From positions 5,828,001-5,892,000 of the forward strand of contig NZ_RJKL01000001.1 in the NCBI RefSeq assembly GCF_003751945.1: a stretch of DNA of 64,000 bases, in the 5' to 3' direction. The translations under genes were made by a program, and so were the position numbers. This DNA is from Couchioplanes caeruleus. GTDB lineage: Bacteria > Actinomycetota > Actinomycetes > Mycobacteriales > Micromonosporaceae. The notes under the pieces were generated by a model. The model made no database searches. It was not told the DNA's origin and saw only the letters and a list, made by a program, of their open reading frames with translations. Below are positions 8,697-17,420 of this stretch, piece by piece. The stretch's first letter is position 1; every line of letters starts with the position of its first letter.

Positions 8697-9512
8697 GTGC
8701 TCGAGGCAGAGACCCCCACAGCCCCTGACGACGACACCGTGATCTCCTTCGACCGGGTGAGTGTCATCCGCGGCGGCAACTTCCTGCTCCGCAGCGTCTC
8801 CTGGCAGGTCGAGCTGGACGAGCGGTGGGTGATCCTGGGCCCGAACGGCGCCGGCAAGACCACGCTGCTCAACCTCGCGTCCGCCCGTATGCACCCGTCC
8901 CGGGGCGCGGCGTGGGTGCTCGGCGAGCGGCTCGGCCGTACGGATGTCAGCGAGCTTCGTACCCGGGTCGGCATCACGACCGGTCAGCTCGCCGACCAGG
9001 TGCCGCCCGAGGAGCGGGTCCTCGACGTCGTCGTCACGGCCGCCTGGTCGGTCGTCGGGCGCTGGCGGGAGGCCTACGACCCGCAGGACGAGCGGCGCGC
9101 CCGCGCGCTGCTCGACCAGCTCGGCATGGGCGCGCTGACGGACCGCCTCTTCGGCACCCTCTCCGAGGGCGAGCGCAAGCGCACCCAGATCGCCCGGGCG
9201 CTGATGACCGATCCGGAGCTGATGCTGCTCGACGAGCCCACCGCGGGCCTCGACCTGGGCGGGCGCGAGGACCTCCTGGCCCGGCTGGGCGAGCTCGCCG
9301 AGGATCCGGACGCTCCGGCGATGGTGCTGGTCACCCACCACGTGGAGGAGATTCCGCCGGGCTTCACCCACGCGATGCTGCTGCGCGAGGGTTCGGTCGT
9401 CGCCGCCGGTCTGCTGGGCGAGACGCTGACCGCGGACAACCTCTCCAAGACGTTCGGCCTGCCGCTGGTGGTGCAGCGTACGGGCGGCCGCTACACGGCC
9501 CGGGCCGCCTGA
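8697..9512 (+). CDS. ABC transporter ATP-binding protein, stand-alone
   Basis: Single nucleotide-binding domain: Walker A GPNGAGKTT, signature LSEGERKR, Walker B LMLLDEPTAGLD and the switch His in LVTHHVEEIP. No permease gene is next to it; resembles the YlmA/ModF-like single-ATPase group. The start is uncertain: TTG 8685 extends the frame, while GTG 8697 lies 6 nt after a TTGGAT box and fits the leaderless pattern seen nearby. Partner protein and substrate unknown. Confidence 0.85.
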   Translation: MLEAETPTAPDDDTVISFDRVSVIRGGNFLLRSVSWQVELDERWVILGPNGAGKTTLLNLASARMHPSRGAAWVLGERLGRTDVSELRTRVGITTGQLADQVPPEERVLDVVVTAAWSVVGRWREAYDPQDERRARALLDQLGMGALTDRLFGTLSEGERKRTQIARALMTDPELMLLDEPTAGLDLGGREDLLARLGELAEDPDAPAMVLVTHHVEEIPPGFTHAMLLREGSVVAAGLLGETLTADNLSKTFGLPLVVQRTGGRYTARAA

Positions 9513-9523
9513 GGAGCCCCGAC

Positions 9524-10432
9524 ATGGCCGACCCGTCGCCGCCGCGGATCGTCGTCGCCGGCAGCGCCAACATGGACCTGGTGGGCCTCGCACAGCGGCT
9601 GCCCCGCCCGGGCGAGACGGTGCTGGGCGACGACTTCGTGATGACCCCGGGCGGCAAGGGTGCCAACCAGGCGATCGCCGCGGCCCGTGCGGGCGGCGCC
9701 TGCACGATGCTCGGCGCGATCGGCTCCGATGCGTTCGGCGTGACCATCAAGGCCCGACTGAACGCCTCGGGCGTCGACACGGAGCATCTTCGGACGAGCT
9801 ACGGCGCGTCCGGCGTCGCGGTGATCATGGTGGACCGTGCCGGGGAGAACGCCATTCTCGTGAGCCCGGGCGCGAACAGTACCTTCGCCGGGCTCAGCGC
9901 CGCGGAGAGCGCGGTGATCGCCGAGGGCGACGTGTTGCTGTGCCAGCAGGAGATCCCCTCGGACACCGTCGTAGCGGCGGTCCGTGCGGCCCGTTCGGCC
10001 GGCACCCGGGTGATCCTGAACGCCGCGCCGGCTCGGGAGCTGCCGCCGGAGCTGCGGGAGTGCGTCGACTTGCTCGTGGTGAACGAGGGCGAGGCCGTCG
10101 CGATCACCGGGACGCCGGAGCCGGACCTGGCGGCCCTTCTGGCGCTGGTGCCGCGGGTGGTGCTGACGCTCGGCGCCCACGGCTCCCGCTACGCCGACCG
10201 GGACGGCCGCGACGAGCGGATCCCGGCCTTCGCGGTCGACGCGGTGGACAGCACCGCGGCGGGCGACGCGTTCACCGGCGCGCTGGCCGTGGCCTGGGGC
10301 GAGGGTCGTGACCTGGTCGCCGCGGTGCGCTGGGCCAACGCCGCCGGAGCGGTCTGCGCCCGCACGGTGGGCGCGTCCGGTTCGCTGCCCGCCCGCGCCG
10401 ACATCGACGCCCTCTACGCGCGCTACGCCTGA
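9524..10432 (+). CDS. rbsK: Ribokinase (PfkB family)
   Basis: Phosphorylates D-ribose (or a related sugar) with ATP. PfkB signatures are clear: GSANMDLV near the start, PGGKGANQAIAAARAGG, and the C-terminal DSTAAGDAFTGAL with the catalytic Asp. Length 302 aa is normal. ATG 9524 lies 11 nt after the ABC gene stop with GAGGAG in between, so the two are cotranscribed. Immediately after its stop codon begins, in antisense, the broken end of a PAS-domain gene; the 3' flank of rbsK is thus a deletion junction. Confidence 0.9.
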   Translation: MADPSPPRIVVAGSANMDLVGLAQRLPRPGETVLGDDFVMTPGGKGANQAIAAARAGGACTMLGAIGSDAFGVTIKARLNASGVDTEHLRTSYGASGVAVIMVDRAGENAILVSPGANSTFAGLSAAESAVIAEGDVLLCQQEIPSDTVVAAVRAARSAGTRVILNAAPARELPPELRECVDLLVVNEGEAVAITGTPEPDLAALLALVPRVVLTLGAHGSRYADRDGRDERIPAFAVDAVDSTAAGDAFTGALAVAWGEGRDLVAAVRWANAAGAVCARTVGASGSLPARADIDALYARYA

Positions 10433-10435
10433 CGG

Positions 10436-10522
10436 GCCGCGGGTGTCGGTCTTCGTCACGATCAGCTCGTCGGCGCCGAGGGTGCGTTCCATGCCGGTCG
10501 GGCGGATCCGGGTGGCCTTCAT
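10436..10522 (-). pseudogene. 5' remnant of a PAS-domain protein gene
   Basis: Minus-strand reading from ATG 10522 (preceded by GGAG) gives about 29 residues beginning MKATRIRPTGMERTLGADEL and continuing IVTKTDTRG. This is the hallmark opening of Aer-type PAS proteins, in which DELIVTKTDxRG is followed by RITYAN. Here similarity stops right after TDTRG, four bases from the rbsK stop codon, and the frame runs on antisense through rbsK. I read it as a gene truncated by a deletion. Confidence 0.6.
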
Positions 10523-10560
10523 GGTCTCCATATCGTCCCCGGACGCCGGGACGCCGGGGG

Positions 10561-10920
10561 CTACTTTGCCGAAGACGCGACGCGCAGTCCCCACAGCACC
10601 AGGGGCACCTGCAGGGGCAGCCGGCCGTAGGCGACGGCCCGCCGGGCCGGGGACGCGTGCCGCCAGTCGACGGCCATCTTGACGTTGGCCGGGAACACCG
10701 CGGCGAAGAGGCCGGCCGCGGCCAGCCCGCCGAGGCGGCGGGTGCGCGGGTGCGCCACCGCGGCGGCGACGGCGAGCTCGGCGGCGCCGCTGAGGTAGGT
10801 CCAGGTGCGCGGGCCACCCGGCAGGGAGCGCGGGACGAGGGCGTCGAAGGGGCGCGGCGTGGCGAAGTGCAGGACGCCGGTGGTGGTGAGCAGTCCGGCG
10901 AGGGCGTGGAACGATCTCAT
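10561..10920 (-). CDS. DoxX-like membrane protein
   Basis: Protein of 119 residues with four predicted membrane helices, PRTWTYLSGAAELAVAAAVA and FPANVKMAVDW being typical of the DoxX/DUF4267-like small membrane proteins. Role unknown; relatives are linked to redox or quinone chemistry. Its ATG (10920-10918) overlaps the upstream stop as ATGA, so it is translationally coupled to the DUF6232-like gene. Confidence 0.75.
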   Translation of the reverse strand: MRSFHALAGLLTTTGVLHFATPRPFDALVPRSLPGGPRTWTYLSGAAELAVAAAVAHPRTRRLGGLAAAGLFAAVFPANVKMAVDWRHASPARRAVAYGRLPLQVPLVLWGLRVASSAK

Positions 10921-11381
10921 CGAGGAACGGTGTCATGATCGAGGGCGCGTTGCAAAGCCCGGTAGATCTGCCCGAAACGCTGGGCGTTGTCCGTCCGCAG
11001 CAGCAGCGTCCGGTGGCCGCGCACGTCCGCCCAGATCTCCATCCGGCGGCTGCCGCGATCGTAGGAGCGGTCCACGAGCTCGAGCAGTACGTCGGCGAGC
11101 GGCGCCGCGGCCAGGCCGACCAGGATGCCGCCGCCGGCCAGCGCGACCGTGGTGCCGGTGGAGGCGTCGAGGACCAGCGCGAGGAGCACGCCCAGCGCGC
11201 CGATCACCAGGGGAGCGATCATGGCGATACCGAGGGCACCGCGCCCGGCGACCGCGCTCCACTGCCGGCGCCCGCGCGCATGCCAGACCTGCACGAAGTC
11301 GCGCAGCCGGTAGTCGTGACCGCCGATCCGGATCCCGCCGGACGTGACGACCACGTCGCGGTCCCGGTAGTAGGTGACCAT
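10917..11381 (-). CDS. DUF6232-like membrane protein
   Basis: 154 residues beginning MVTYYRDRDVVVTSGGIRIG, with two central hydrophobic helices (about 50-95) and a soluble C-terminus. The layout (short beta-rich head with YYRD, two helices, beta tail) fits the actinobacterial DUF6232 family; function unknown. ATG 11381 is preceded by GGAGAGGGAGG; an in-frame start 21 bp further upstream would ignore that site. Pairs with the DoxX-like gene. Confidence 0.72.
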   Translation of the reverse strand: MVTYYRDRDVVVTSGGIRIGGHDYRLRDFVQVWHARGRRQWSAVAGRGALGIAMIAPLVIGALGVLLALVLDASTGTTVALAGGGILVGLAAAPLADVLLELVDRSYDRGSRRMEIWADVRGHRTLLLRTDNAQRFGQIYRALQRALDHDTVPR

Positions 11382-11471
11382 GTCGCCTCCCTCTCCGTGC
11401 AATCGTACTTACCCAGCGGGGTACGCCTTACGCTGTCCGCACCTTGAACGATCGATCAGGAGGCAGTCCGG

Positions 11472-12245
11472 GTGAGTGAGTTCGTGAAGCTGGAGATCGG
11501 CGACGGCATCGGCACGATCCGTCTTCAGCGGCCGCCGATGAACGCCCTCAACACGCAGGTGCAGGAGGAGCTGCGGTCGGCCGCCGAGGAGGCCACCGCG
11601 TCCGCCGACGTCCGGGCGGTGATCGTGTACGGAGGGGAGAAGGTGTTCGCCGCCGGCGCGGACATCACCGAGTTCACGACCACCACGTTCCAGGAGATGA
11701 CCGTACGGGCGGCGGCGCTGTCCAGCGCGTTCGACGCGGTCGCGCGCATCCCGAAGCCGGTGGTCGCCGCGATCACCGGTTACGCCCTGGGCGGCGGCTG
11801 TGAGCTGGCGCTGACCTGTGACTGGCGGGTCGTCGCCGACGACGCGAAGCTGGGCCAGCCGGAGATCAAGCTGGGCATCATCCCGGGCGCCGGCGGCACG
11901 CAGCGGCTGGCCCGGCTGGTCGGCCCGGCCCGGGCCAAGGACCTGATCTTCTCGGGCCGGATGGTCGACGCCGAGGAGGCACTGCGCATCGGCCTCGCCG
12001 ACCGCGTCGTGCCCGCCGCCGACGTCTACTCCGCCGCGGTCGAGCTGGTGCGGCCGTACGTGAACGGCCCGGCGATGGCCCTGCGCGCCGCGAAGCAGGC
12101 GATCGACGGCGGCCTGAGCATGGATCTCGCCTCCGGCCTGGCGCTGGAGAGCCACCTGTTCGCGGGCCTCTTCGCCACTGACGACCGGATCGAGGGCACG
12201 ACGGCGTTCGTGGAAAAGCGTAAGCCGGGGTTCACCGGGCGGTGA
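11472..12245 (+). CDS. Enoyl-CoA hydratase/isomerase
   Basis: Crotonase-fold protein of 257 residues that adds water to trans-2-enoyl-CoA in fatty-acid beta-oxidation. The oxyanion-hole segment GYALGGGCELAL and GQPEIKLGIIPGAGGTQRLA carry the two glutamates expected of an active hydratase. GTG 11472 follows a strong AGGAGG (11459-11464, 8-nt spacing), which decides the start. Stands alone; divergent from the DUF6232-like gene over 90 bp. Confidence 0.92.
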   Translation: MSEFVKLEIGDGIGTIRLQRPPMNALNTQVQEELRSAAEEATASADVRAVIVYGGEKVFAAGADITEFTTTTFQEMTVRAAALSSAFDAVARIPKPVVAAITGYALGGGCELALTCDWRVVADDAKLGQPEIKLGIIPGAGGTQRLARLVGPARAKDLIFSGRMVDAEEALRIGLADRVVPAADVYSAAVELVRPYVNGPAMALRAAKQAIDGGLSMDLASGLALESHLFAGLFATDDRIEGTTAFVEKRKPGFTGR

Positions 12246-12312
12246 TCTCCGCCCCGACGGATACCCGATAGGATCTCGCGGTTATCGATCTGTTGCCATA
12301 AAGTTCCCCTCT

Positions 12313-12888
12313 GTGACGATGCCGGGGGTTCGGGGGACGTCGGTGCGCCGCACCGTGATCGTCGCGGTGGGGCTCGTGACCGGTCAGGCGCTGCTGTGCG
12401 CCGTGATCGGCTTTGTGACGTTCGACGGGCGCGGGGATGCGTCATCGGCGCGTTCCCGCGTCGCCGCGCCGCTGCTCGACCCGCCGATCGCCGTCCCGGC
12501 CCCTGCCTCGCCGGCACCGGCCGACTCCTCCCGTACGCCCCGCAGGGACGCCGGCGCCCACCTCTCGAAGAGCTCTCTGCCGGCCCGGTCCGCGGCGCCG
12601 GCCGCGTCGCCGGCCGCGTCGCCGGCCGCGTCCAGCCGCGCGAGCAGCGCTCCGGTTCCGGCGTCGCCGCCCACGCCGCCCACGGCGGTCCCGCCGCTTC
12701 CACCGCCGCTCCCTGATTCCCCGCCCTCGGTGCCGCCGGACGGCCGGCGCCGCACGGTGCCGGTGCTCGGGGATTTCTGCGCCGACGAGGGCGCGACCGG
12801 CGAGACCGGCGACGGCCGCAAGGTGCGCTGCGCCTGGGACCGCCACGGTGACCTGCGCTGGCGTCCGGACGACCGACGTCGGCCCTGA
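12313..12888 (+). CDS. Membrane-anchored Pro/Ala/Ser-rich protein with C-terminal Cys motif
   Basis: Unrecognised, 191 residues. One N-terminal membrane helix (about 13-37), then about 105 residues of Pro/Ala/Ser/Arg linker (including a 12-bp unit repeated three times near 12595-12630), then a compact tail GDFCADEGATGETGDG ... RCAWDRHGDLRWR with two cysteines, likely an extracytoplasmic disulfide. Start GTG 12313 lies 8 nt after TAAAGT (12299-12304); ATG 12319 is an alternative. It directly precedes the Hsp70-like gene. Confidence 0.65.
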   Translation: MTMPGVRGTSVRRTVIVAVGLVTGQALLCAVIGFVTFDGRGDASSARSRVAAPLLDPPIAVPAPASPAPADSSRTPRRDAGAHLSKSSLPARSAAPAASPAASPAASSRASSAPVPASPPTPPTAVPPLPPPLPDSPPSVPPDGRRRTVPVLGDFCADEGATGETGDGRKVRCAWDRHGDLRWRPDDRRRP

Positions 12889-12923
12889 TCAATTGGTGAC
12901 CCGCAGCGCCTACACTGGCGCGC

Positions 12924-14537
12924 ATGTCCATCGACCAGGGTCGGCACTCGCTCGGCGTCGACTTCGGCACCTCCAACACGGTCGCGGTCGCCCGCTGGCC
13001 CGACGGCCGCGCCCGGCCGATCCTCGTCGACGGATCCCCGCTGCTGCCCTCGGCCGTCTACGCCGAGCCCGGCGGCCTGATCCTGGTCGGCCGCGACGCG
13101 GTGCACAGCGCCCGCCGCGACCCGGCCCGCTTCGAGCCGAACCCCAAGCGCCGCATCGACGACGGGCTCGTCCTGCTCGGCGAGCGGGAGCTCCCGGTGG
13201 TCGACCTCATCGCCGGCGTCCTGGTCCGGGTCGCCGAGGAGTGGCATCGGGCGGTCGGCCCGGTCCGGCCCCACGTGACCCTGACCTGCCCGGCGACCTG
13301 GGGCGCCACCCGGCGCGGCCTGCTCGCCGAGGCCGCCTCTCGCGCCGGGCTCGAGGGTGCCCGGCTGGTTGCGGAGCCGGTCGCCGCCGCCACGTACTTC
13401 GCCGAGGTGCTGGGCCGCGACGTACCCATCGGCTCGGTCGTGGTGGTGCACGACTTCGGTGCCGGCACGTTCGACGCGAGCGTGGTCGCGCGCACCGCCG
13501 AGGGCTTCGAGGTGCTGGCCGTGGACGGCCGCGACGACATCGGCGGCCTCGACGTCGACGCCGCCCTGGTCGAGCATCTCGGCGTGCTCTGCGCGGAGCG
13601 GGACGCCGAGGCCTGGAAGCGGCTGACGGAGCCGGCGACGCTGGAGGACCGCCGCGCCCAGCGGCAGCTCTGGGACGACGTACGGATCGCCAAGGAAAGG
13701 CTCTCGCGCACCCAGTCGGCGGACGTGATGGTGCCGCTGCTCGATCTCGAACTGCACGTCACCCGCGAGGAGCTGGAGAAGCTCGCCCGTCCGGTCCTCG
13801 ACCAGACCGTACGGGTGACCCACGACCTGCTGCGTTGGGCGGACCTGCCGGAGGGCCGGCTGGCCGGGGTCTTCCTGGTCGGCGGGGCGAGCCGGATCCC
13901 GCTGGTCGCCACGCTGCTGCACCGCGAGCTGGGCGAGGCCCCGGTGGCGATCGAGCAGCCCGAGCTGGTGGTCGCCGAGGGCAGCATCCTGGCGGGCGCC
14001 GCCCTGCTGGCGTCCGAGCCCGCGGCGCCGGGACCCACCTCGGAGATGCGGCTCGTTTCCCGGCCCGATGCCGGCCCCGGTCCCGTCCCCGTCGCCGCGA
14101 CCGATCCGCCCACAGCCCCCGCCGCCTCCCAGGACGACATCGAGACGGTGCGGACCCCTCGCCGCGAGCTCACCGGTGCGCTTCCGCCCGCGGTGGATCC
14201 GTGGCCCGACGCGACACAGCACTGGCAGCGCGACCCCGAGGCCACCGTGGCGGTGTCGCCGGCCGCCACCGTGCTTCCGGTGTCGCCGCCTGCCCGGCCG
14301 GTCTCCCCGGCCCAGGGGGTGTCTTCCAGGAAGGGCGCCACGGTGCGGTGGGAACAGCCGCCTGTGCGCCGCCGCAGCGGTCGGGCCTTACGGGCCGTCC
14401 AGGTGTTTCTGAGCATCGTCCTGCTGGTCACGGCGCCGGTCGTCGCGTTGCTGGTGACGTACAGCATCTCGGCGGAGGTGCCCTTCGATGCGAGCATGAC
14501 CTATCTGATCGAAGATCTGCGCCGCCTCATGGGGTGA
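12924..14537 (+). CDS. Hsp70/DnaK-like ATPase with C-terminal membrane anchor
   Basis: Residues 9-360 form an actin-fold Hsp70 ATPase: LGVDFGTSNTVAVAR (phosphate 1), VVHDFGAGTFDASVV (phosphate 2) and GVFLVGGASRIPLV (adenosine). The canonical peptide-binding domain is missing; instead there is a Pro/Ala-rich linker and one membrane helix near the C-terminus (about 495-520), so the ATPase is cytoplasmic and tethered. Leaderless start likely: TACACT (12911-12916), 7 nt, ATG 12924. Substrate unknown. Confidence 0.85.
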   Translation: MSIDQGRHSLGVDFGTSNTVAVARWPDGRARPILVDGSPLLPSAVYAEPGGLILVGRDAVHSARRDPARFEPNPKRRIDDGLVLLGERELPVVDLIAGVLVRVAEEWHRAVGPVRPHVTLTCPATWGATRRGLLAEAASRAGLEGARLVAEPVAAATYFAEVLGRDVPIGSVVVVHDFGAGTFDASVVARTAEGFEVLAVDGRDDIGGLDVDAALVEHLGVLCAERDAEAWKRLTEPATLEDRRAQRQLWDDVRIAKERLSRTQSADVMVPLLDLELHVTREELEKLARPVLDQTVRVTHDLLRWADLPEGRLAGVFLVGGASRIPLVATLLHRELGEAPVAIEQPELVVAEGSILAGAALLASEPAAPGPTSEMRLVSRPDAGPGPVPVAATDPPTAPAASQDDIETVRTPRRELTGALPPAVDPWPDATQHWQRDPEATVAVSPAATVLPVSPPARPVSPAQGVSSRKGATVRWEQPPVRRRSGRALRAVQVFLSIVLLVTAPVVALLVTYSISAEVPFDASMTYLIEDLRRLMG

Positions 14538-14602
14538 GTCTCGTTCACGTTCCGCCGCCGGGCCGGTAGCGTGCAGCGCAGGACCGGACGGCGGAGGCGG
14601 GC

Positions 14603-16225
14603 ATGGCGGACATGATCGAAGGCCACGGCGGGGACCTGGCGCTGGCGGCGCTGCGGGCGTACGGAGTCACGGAGATGTTCACTCTCTCCGGTGGCCACGT
14701 CTTCCCGATCTACGACGCCGCCTACAAGGCCGGTTTCCCGATCTACGACGTACGCCACGAGCAGTCCGCGGTCTTCGCCGCCGAGGCCGTCGCCAAGCTG
14801 CAGCGCCGTCCCGGCCTCGCCGTGCTGACCGCCGGCCCCGGCGTCACCAACGGCGTCTCCGGGCTCACCAGCGCGTTCTTCAACGCCTCGCCGGTGTTGG
14901 TGCTGGGTGGCAGGGCACCCTCCTTCCGCTGGGGTTCGGGCAGCCTGCAGGAGATCGACCACGTCCCGCTGGTCGCCCCGATCACCAAGTACGCGGCCAC
15001 CGTGACCGGCACCGAGCAGATCCCGGCCGAGATCGGCCGGGCGCTGACCGCCGCGCTGACCGCCCACCGCGGTCCGTCCTTTCTCGACCTGCCGCTGGAG
15101 GTGCTCTTCTCCAGCGAGGACGTCGCGGCGCCCGGCGAGCCCGCCGTGCCGGTGCTCGAGCCGGATCCCGACGAGGTGGCCCGGGCCGCCGCGCTGCTCG
15201 CCGAGGCGGAGCGGCCGGTGATCATCGCGGGCTCCGACGTGTGGGGTGGCGACGCGGTCGCCGAGCTGCGGGCCGCGGCCGAGGCGCTGCAGATCCCGGT
15301 CTTCACCAACGGCATGGGCCGCGGCGCGCTGCCGACGGGGCACCCGCTCGCCTTCGCCAAGGCCCGCCGCCCCGCGCTGGGCGGGGCCGACGTGGTCGCG
15401 GTGATCGGCACCCCGCTCGACTTCCGGCTCAACTTCGGCGAGTTCGATGCCGCGCGGGTGATCCACATCGTCGACGCGCCGAGCCAGCGCGCCACGCACG
15501 TCCAGGCCGCCGTCTCGCCCGCGGGCGACCTGCGGCAGATCCTCGCCGCGCTCGCGAACCATCAGGGGAAGCGCGCCGACCACAGCGAGTGGATCGAGGG
15601 ACTGCGGGCCGCCGAGGACGCCGGCCGGGCCCGCGACGCCGAGGCCATGGCCGCCGAGAGCGACCCCATCAAGCCCGCCCGCGTGTACGGGGAACTGCGC
15701 AAGGTCCTGGCCCCCGACGCGGTCACCATCGGCGACGGCGGTGACTTCGTCTCGTACGCGGGCCGCTACCTCGAGCCCGCCCAGCCCGGCACCTGGCTCG
15801 ACCCGGGCCCGTACGGCTGCCTCGGCACCGGCATGGGTTACGCCATGGGTGCCCGGATCACGTACCCGGACCGGCAGATCTGCGTCCTCATGGGCGACGG
15901 CGCGGCGGGCTTCTCGCTGATGGACGCCGAGTCGCTGGCCCGGCAGAACCTCCCGGTCGTCATCGTGGTCGGCAACAACGGCATCTGGGGCCTGGAGAAG
16001 CACCCCATGCAGGCCATGTACGGCTACGACGTGGCCGCCGACCTGCAGCCGGGCCTGCGCTACGACGACGTGGTCACGGCGCTCGGCGGCGCGGGGGAGA
16101 CGGTGGAGAAGTCCGGCGACCTGGGTCCGGCCCTCGCGCGGGCCTTCGCCTCGGGCGTGCCCTACCTGGTCAATGTGCTCACCGATCCCGCGGACGCGTA
16201 CCCGCGCTCGTCCAACCTCGCCTGA
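14603..16225 (+). CDS. ThDP-dependent acetolactate synthase-like enzyme
   Basis: 540-residue ThDP enzyme with the three usual domains. The activating glutamate is in YDVRHEQSAVFAAEA (about residue 50) and the Mg-ThDP motif GDGAAGFSLMD ... VVGNN is complete. It resembles the second acetolactate synthase-type protein of mycobacteria (IlvG) and oxalyl-CoA-type enzymes more than IlvB; it has no regulatory subunit beside it. The true donor keto acid is not certain. ATG 14603 has GGAGG 5 nt upstream. Confidence 0.82.
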   Translation: MADMIEGHGGDLALAALRAYGVTEMFTLSGGHVFPIYDAAYKAGFPIYDVRHEQSAVFAAEAVAKLQRRPGLAVLTAGPGVTNGVSGLTSAFFNASPVLVLGGRAPSFRWGSGSLQEIDHVPLVAPITKYAATVTGTEQIPAEIGRALTAALTAHRGPSFLDLPLEVLFSSEDVAAPGEPAVPVLEPDPDEVARAAALLAEAERPVIIAGSDVWGGDAVAELRAAAEALQIPVFTNGMGRGALPTGHPLAFAKARRPALGGADVVAVIGTPLDFRLNFGEFDAARVIHIVDAPSQRATHVQAAVSPAGDLRQILAALANHQGKRADHSEWIEGLRAAEDAGRARDAEAMAAESDPIKPARVYGELRKVLAPDAVTIGDGGDFVSYAGRYLEPAQPGTWLDPGPYGCLGTGMGYAMGARITYPDRQICVLMGDGAAGFSLMDAESLARQNLPVVIVVGNNGIWGLEKHPMQAMYGYDVAADLQPGLRYDDVVTALGGAGETVEKSGDLGPALARAFASGVPYLVNVLTDPADAYPRSSNLA

Positions 16226-16230
16226 GCCGG

Positions 16231-16569
16231 TCAGCCGTCGTCGTTCTTGAGCTCGCGCTCCCACTTGTCCAGCAGCTCGCGGTCGCGGCGGGACTGCTCG
16301 GTGTCCATCGAGCGCAGGAAGTCCGGGTCGTCGTCGGGTGACACCGGGCGCGGCCCGGTCCGGCGTGTCCGGCCGCCCTCGCGCGGCGGCGGCAGTGGTC
16401 GGCCCCAGAGGAAGTATGCCAAGGGGCCGAAAAGGGGGACAAGAAGGATCACGAGGACCCAGAGGATGCGCGGCATGCCGCGGACCCGATCGGCGGACAG
16501 CGCGCCGATGAGTGCGAGCACCAGGAGAATGAGCTGCACGGCAGCCAGGAGGACGAACAACCGGACCAT
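16231..16569 (-). CDS. PLDc_N-domain membrane protein
   Basis: 112 residues: two N-terminal membrane helices, the second in ILWVLVILLVPLFGPLAYFLWGR, which is the phospholipase-D N-terminal (PLDc_N) pattern, followed by a charged cytoplasmic tail (SPDDDPDFLRSMD ... DKWERELKNDD). No catalytic domain is present; stand-alone PLDc_N proteins are common in actinobacteria, function unknown. Convergent with the ThDP gene. Confidence 0.8.
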   Translation of the reverse strand: MVRLFVLLAAVQLILLVLALIGALSADRVRGMPRILWVLVILLVPLFGPLAYFLWGRPLPPPREGGRTRRTGPRPVSPDDDPDFLRSMDTEQSRRDRELLDKWERELKNDDG

Positions 16570-16615
16570 GTGGCAATGATGACGCGCCGCGACCGCAACG
16601 GCGACGGTCCTCCTC

Positions 16616-16690
16616 CGCCCGGCTTGTCAGAGCAGCCTTTCGCCCGGTTTGTTCAGAGCAGTCCTTCGCCCGGTTTGTCGGAGCGGCCCT
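16616..16690. repeat. Three ~25-bp tandem repeats
   Basis: Units starting CGCCCGG at 16616, 16641 and 16667 (25, 26 and 24 bp; core CGCCCGGTTTGTCAGAGCAG). They fill the gap between the DUF202 gene and the PLDc_N gene. Confidence 0.75.
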
Positions 16691-16696
16691 CCAGGT

Positions 16697-17023
16697 CTAC
16701 AGCAGGACCAGCACCGTGCCCAGCAGCGCGAACGCCGCGGTGATCAGCGCGTAGGAGGTCACGGCCCGGCGCCCCGGACGGGGCGGCCAGACGGCGAGCC
16801 AGTGGGCCCGCCGATAGGCGAGCGCGACCAGCACCGCCCAGCCGGCCATCGCGAGCGCCGCGAGCAGGATGATCCCCGGGCGGGCGTCGGGTGCGAAAGC
16901 GGGTCGTGCGGCCAGCAGGGCGACGACGGTCGCGGACATTCCGGTACGTCGCCAGGCCAGGCGGGTGCGTTCCGCGGAGGCTCCCGGGTCCCGGACGTAT
17001 CCCGGCGCCGGGTCCGCCGTCAT
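16697..17023 (-). CDS. DUF202 family membrane protein
   Basis: 108 residues, three predicted membrane helices after an N-terminal ERTRLAWRRTGMS motif, the DUF202 signature (ERTxLAWxRT). ATG 17023 overlaps the stop of the upstream DUF202 gene as ATGA, so the two are translated together and may form a heteromer. Function of the family is unknown. Confidence 0.82.
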   Translation of the reverse strand: MTADPAPGYVRDPGASAERTRLAWRRTGMSATVVALLAARPAFAPDARPGIILLAALAMAGWAVLVALAYRRAHWLAVWPPRPGRRAVTSYALITAAFALLGTVLVLL

Positions 17024-17397
17024 CGTGCTGCCTTGATCAGCACCGCGACGACCAGCAGGAGGGCGCCGACCGCCACGATCAGGGCGAGGACGGCGGGGAA
17101 GCGGGAGCGGGGCAGGTCGGCGCCGAGGCGCATGGCTTTCTCCGTACGCGCCCAATGGTCCACCGCCCGGACCGCGACCACACCGCCCAGCAGGAGCAGC
17201 GCCACCGCGATGATCTCCCTGAGATGGCTGATCGGCAGCGGCGGCAGGAACTGGGCGCAGGCCAGCCCCCCGGCGAGCAGGGCCAGGGCGGTGCGGATCC
17301 AGGCCAGGAAGGTGCGCTCGTTGGCCAGGGAGAACCGGTAGTCCGGCTTTTCTCCGGCCATCGGGGTCCGGTGCGGGTCGAACCACTGAACGAGCAC
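17020..17397 (-). CDS. YidH-type DUF202 membrane protein
   Basis: 125 residues with DYRFSLANERTFLAWIRTAL (about 19-38), the defining DUF202/YidH motif, and three membrane helices. GTG 17397 is 6 nt from a near-perfect -10 box GATAAT (minus strand 17404-17409), pointing to a leaderless mRNA for this two-gene unit. Function unknown. Confidence 0.85.
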   Translation of the reverse strand: MLVQWFDPHRTPMAGEKPDYRFSLANERTFLAWIRTALALLAGGLACAQFLPPLPISHLREIIAVALLLLGGVVAVRAVDHWARTEKAMRLGADLPRSRFPAVLALIVAVGALLLVVAVLIKAAR

Positions 17398-17420
17398 GGC
17401 CTCATTATCGACCGTCGCGG

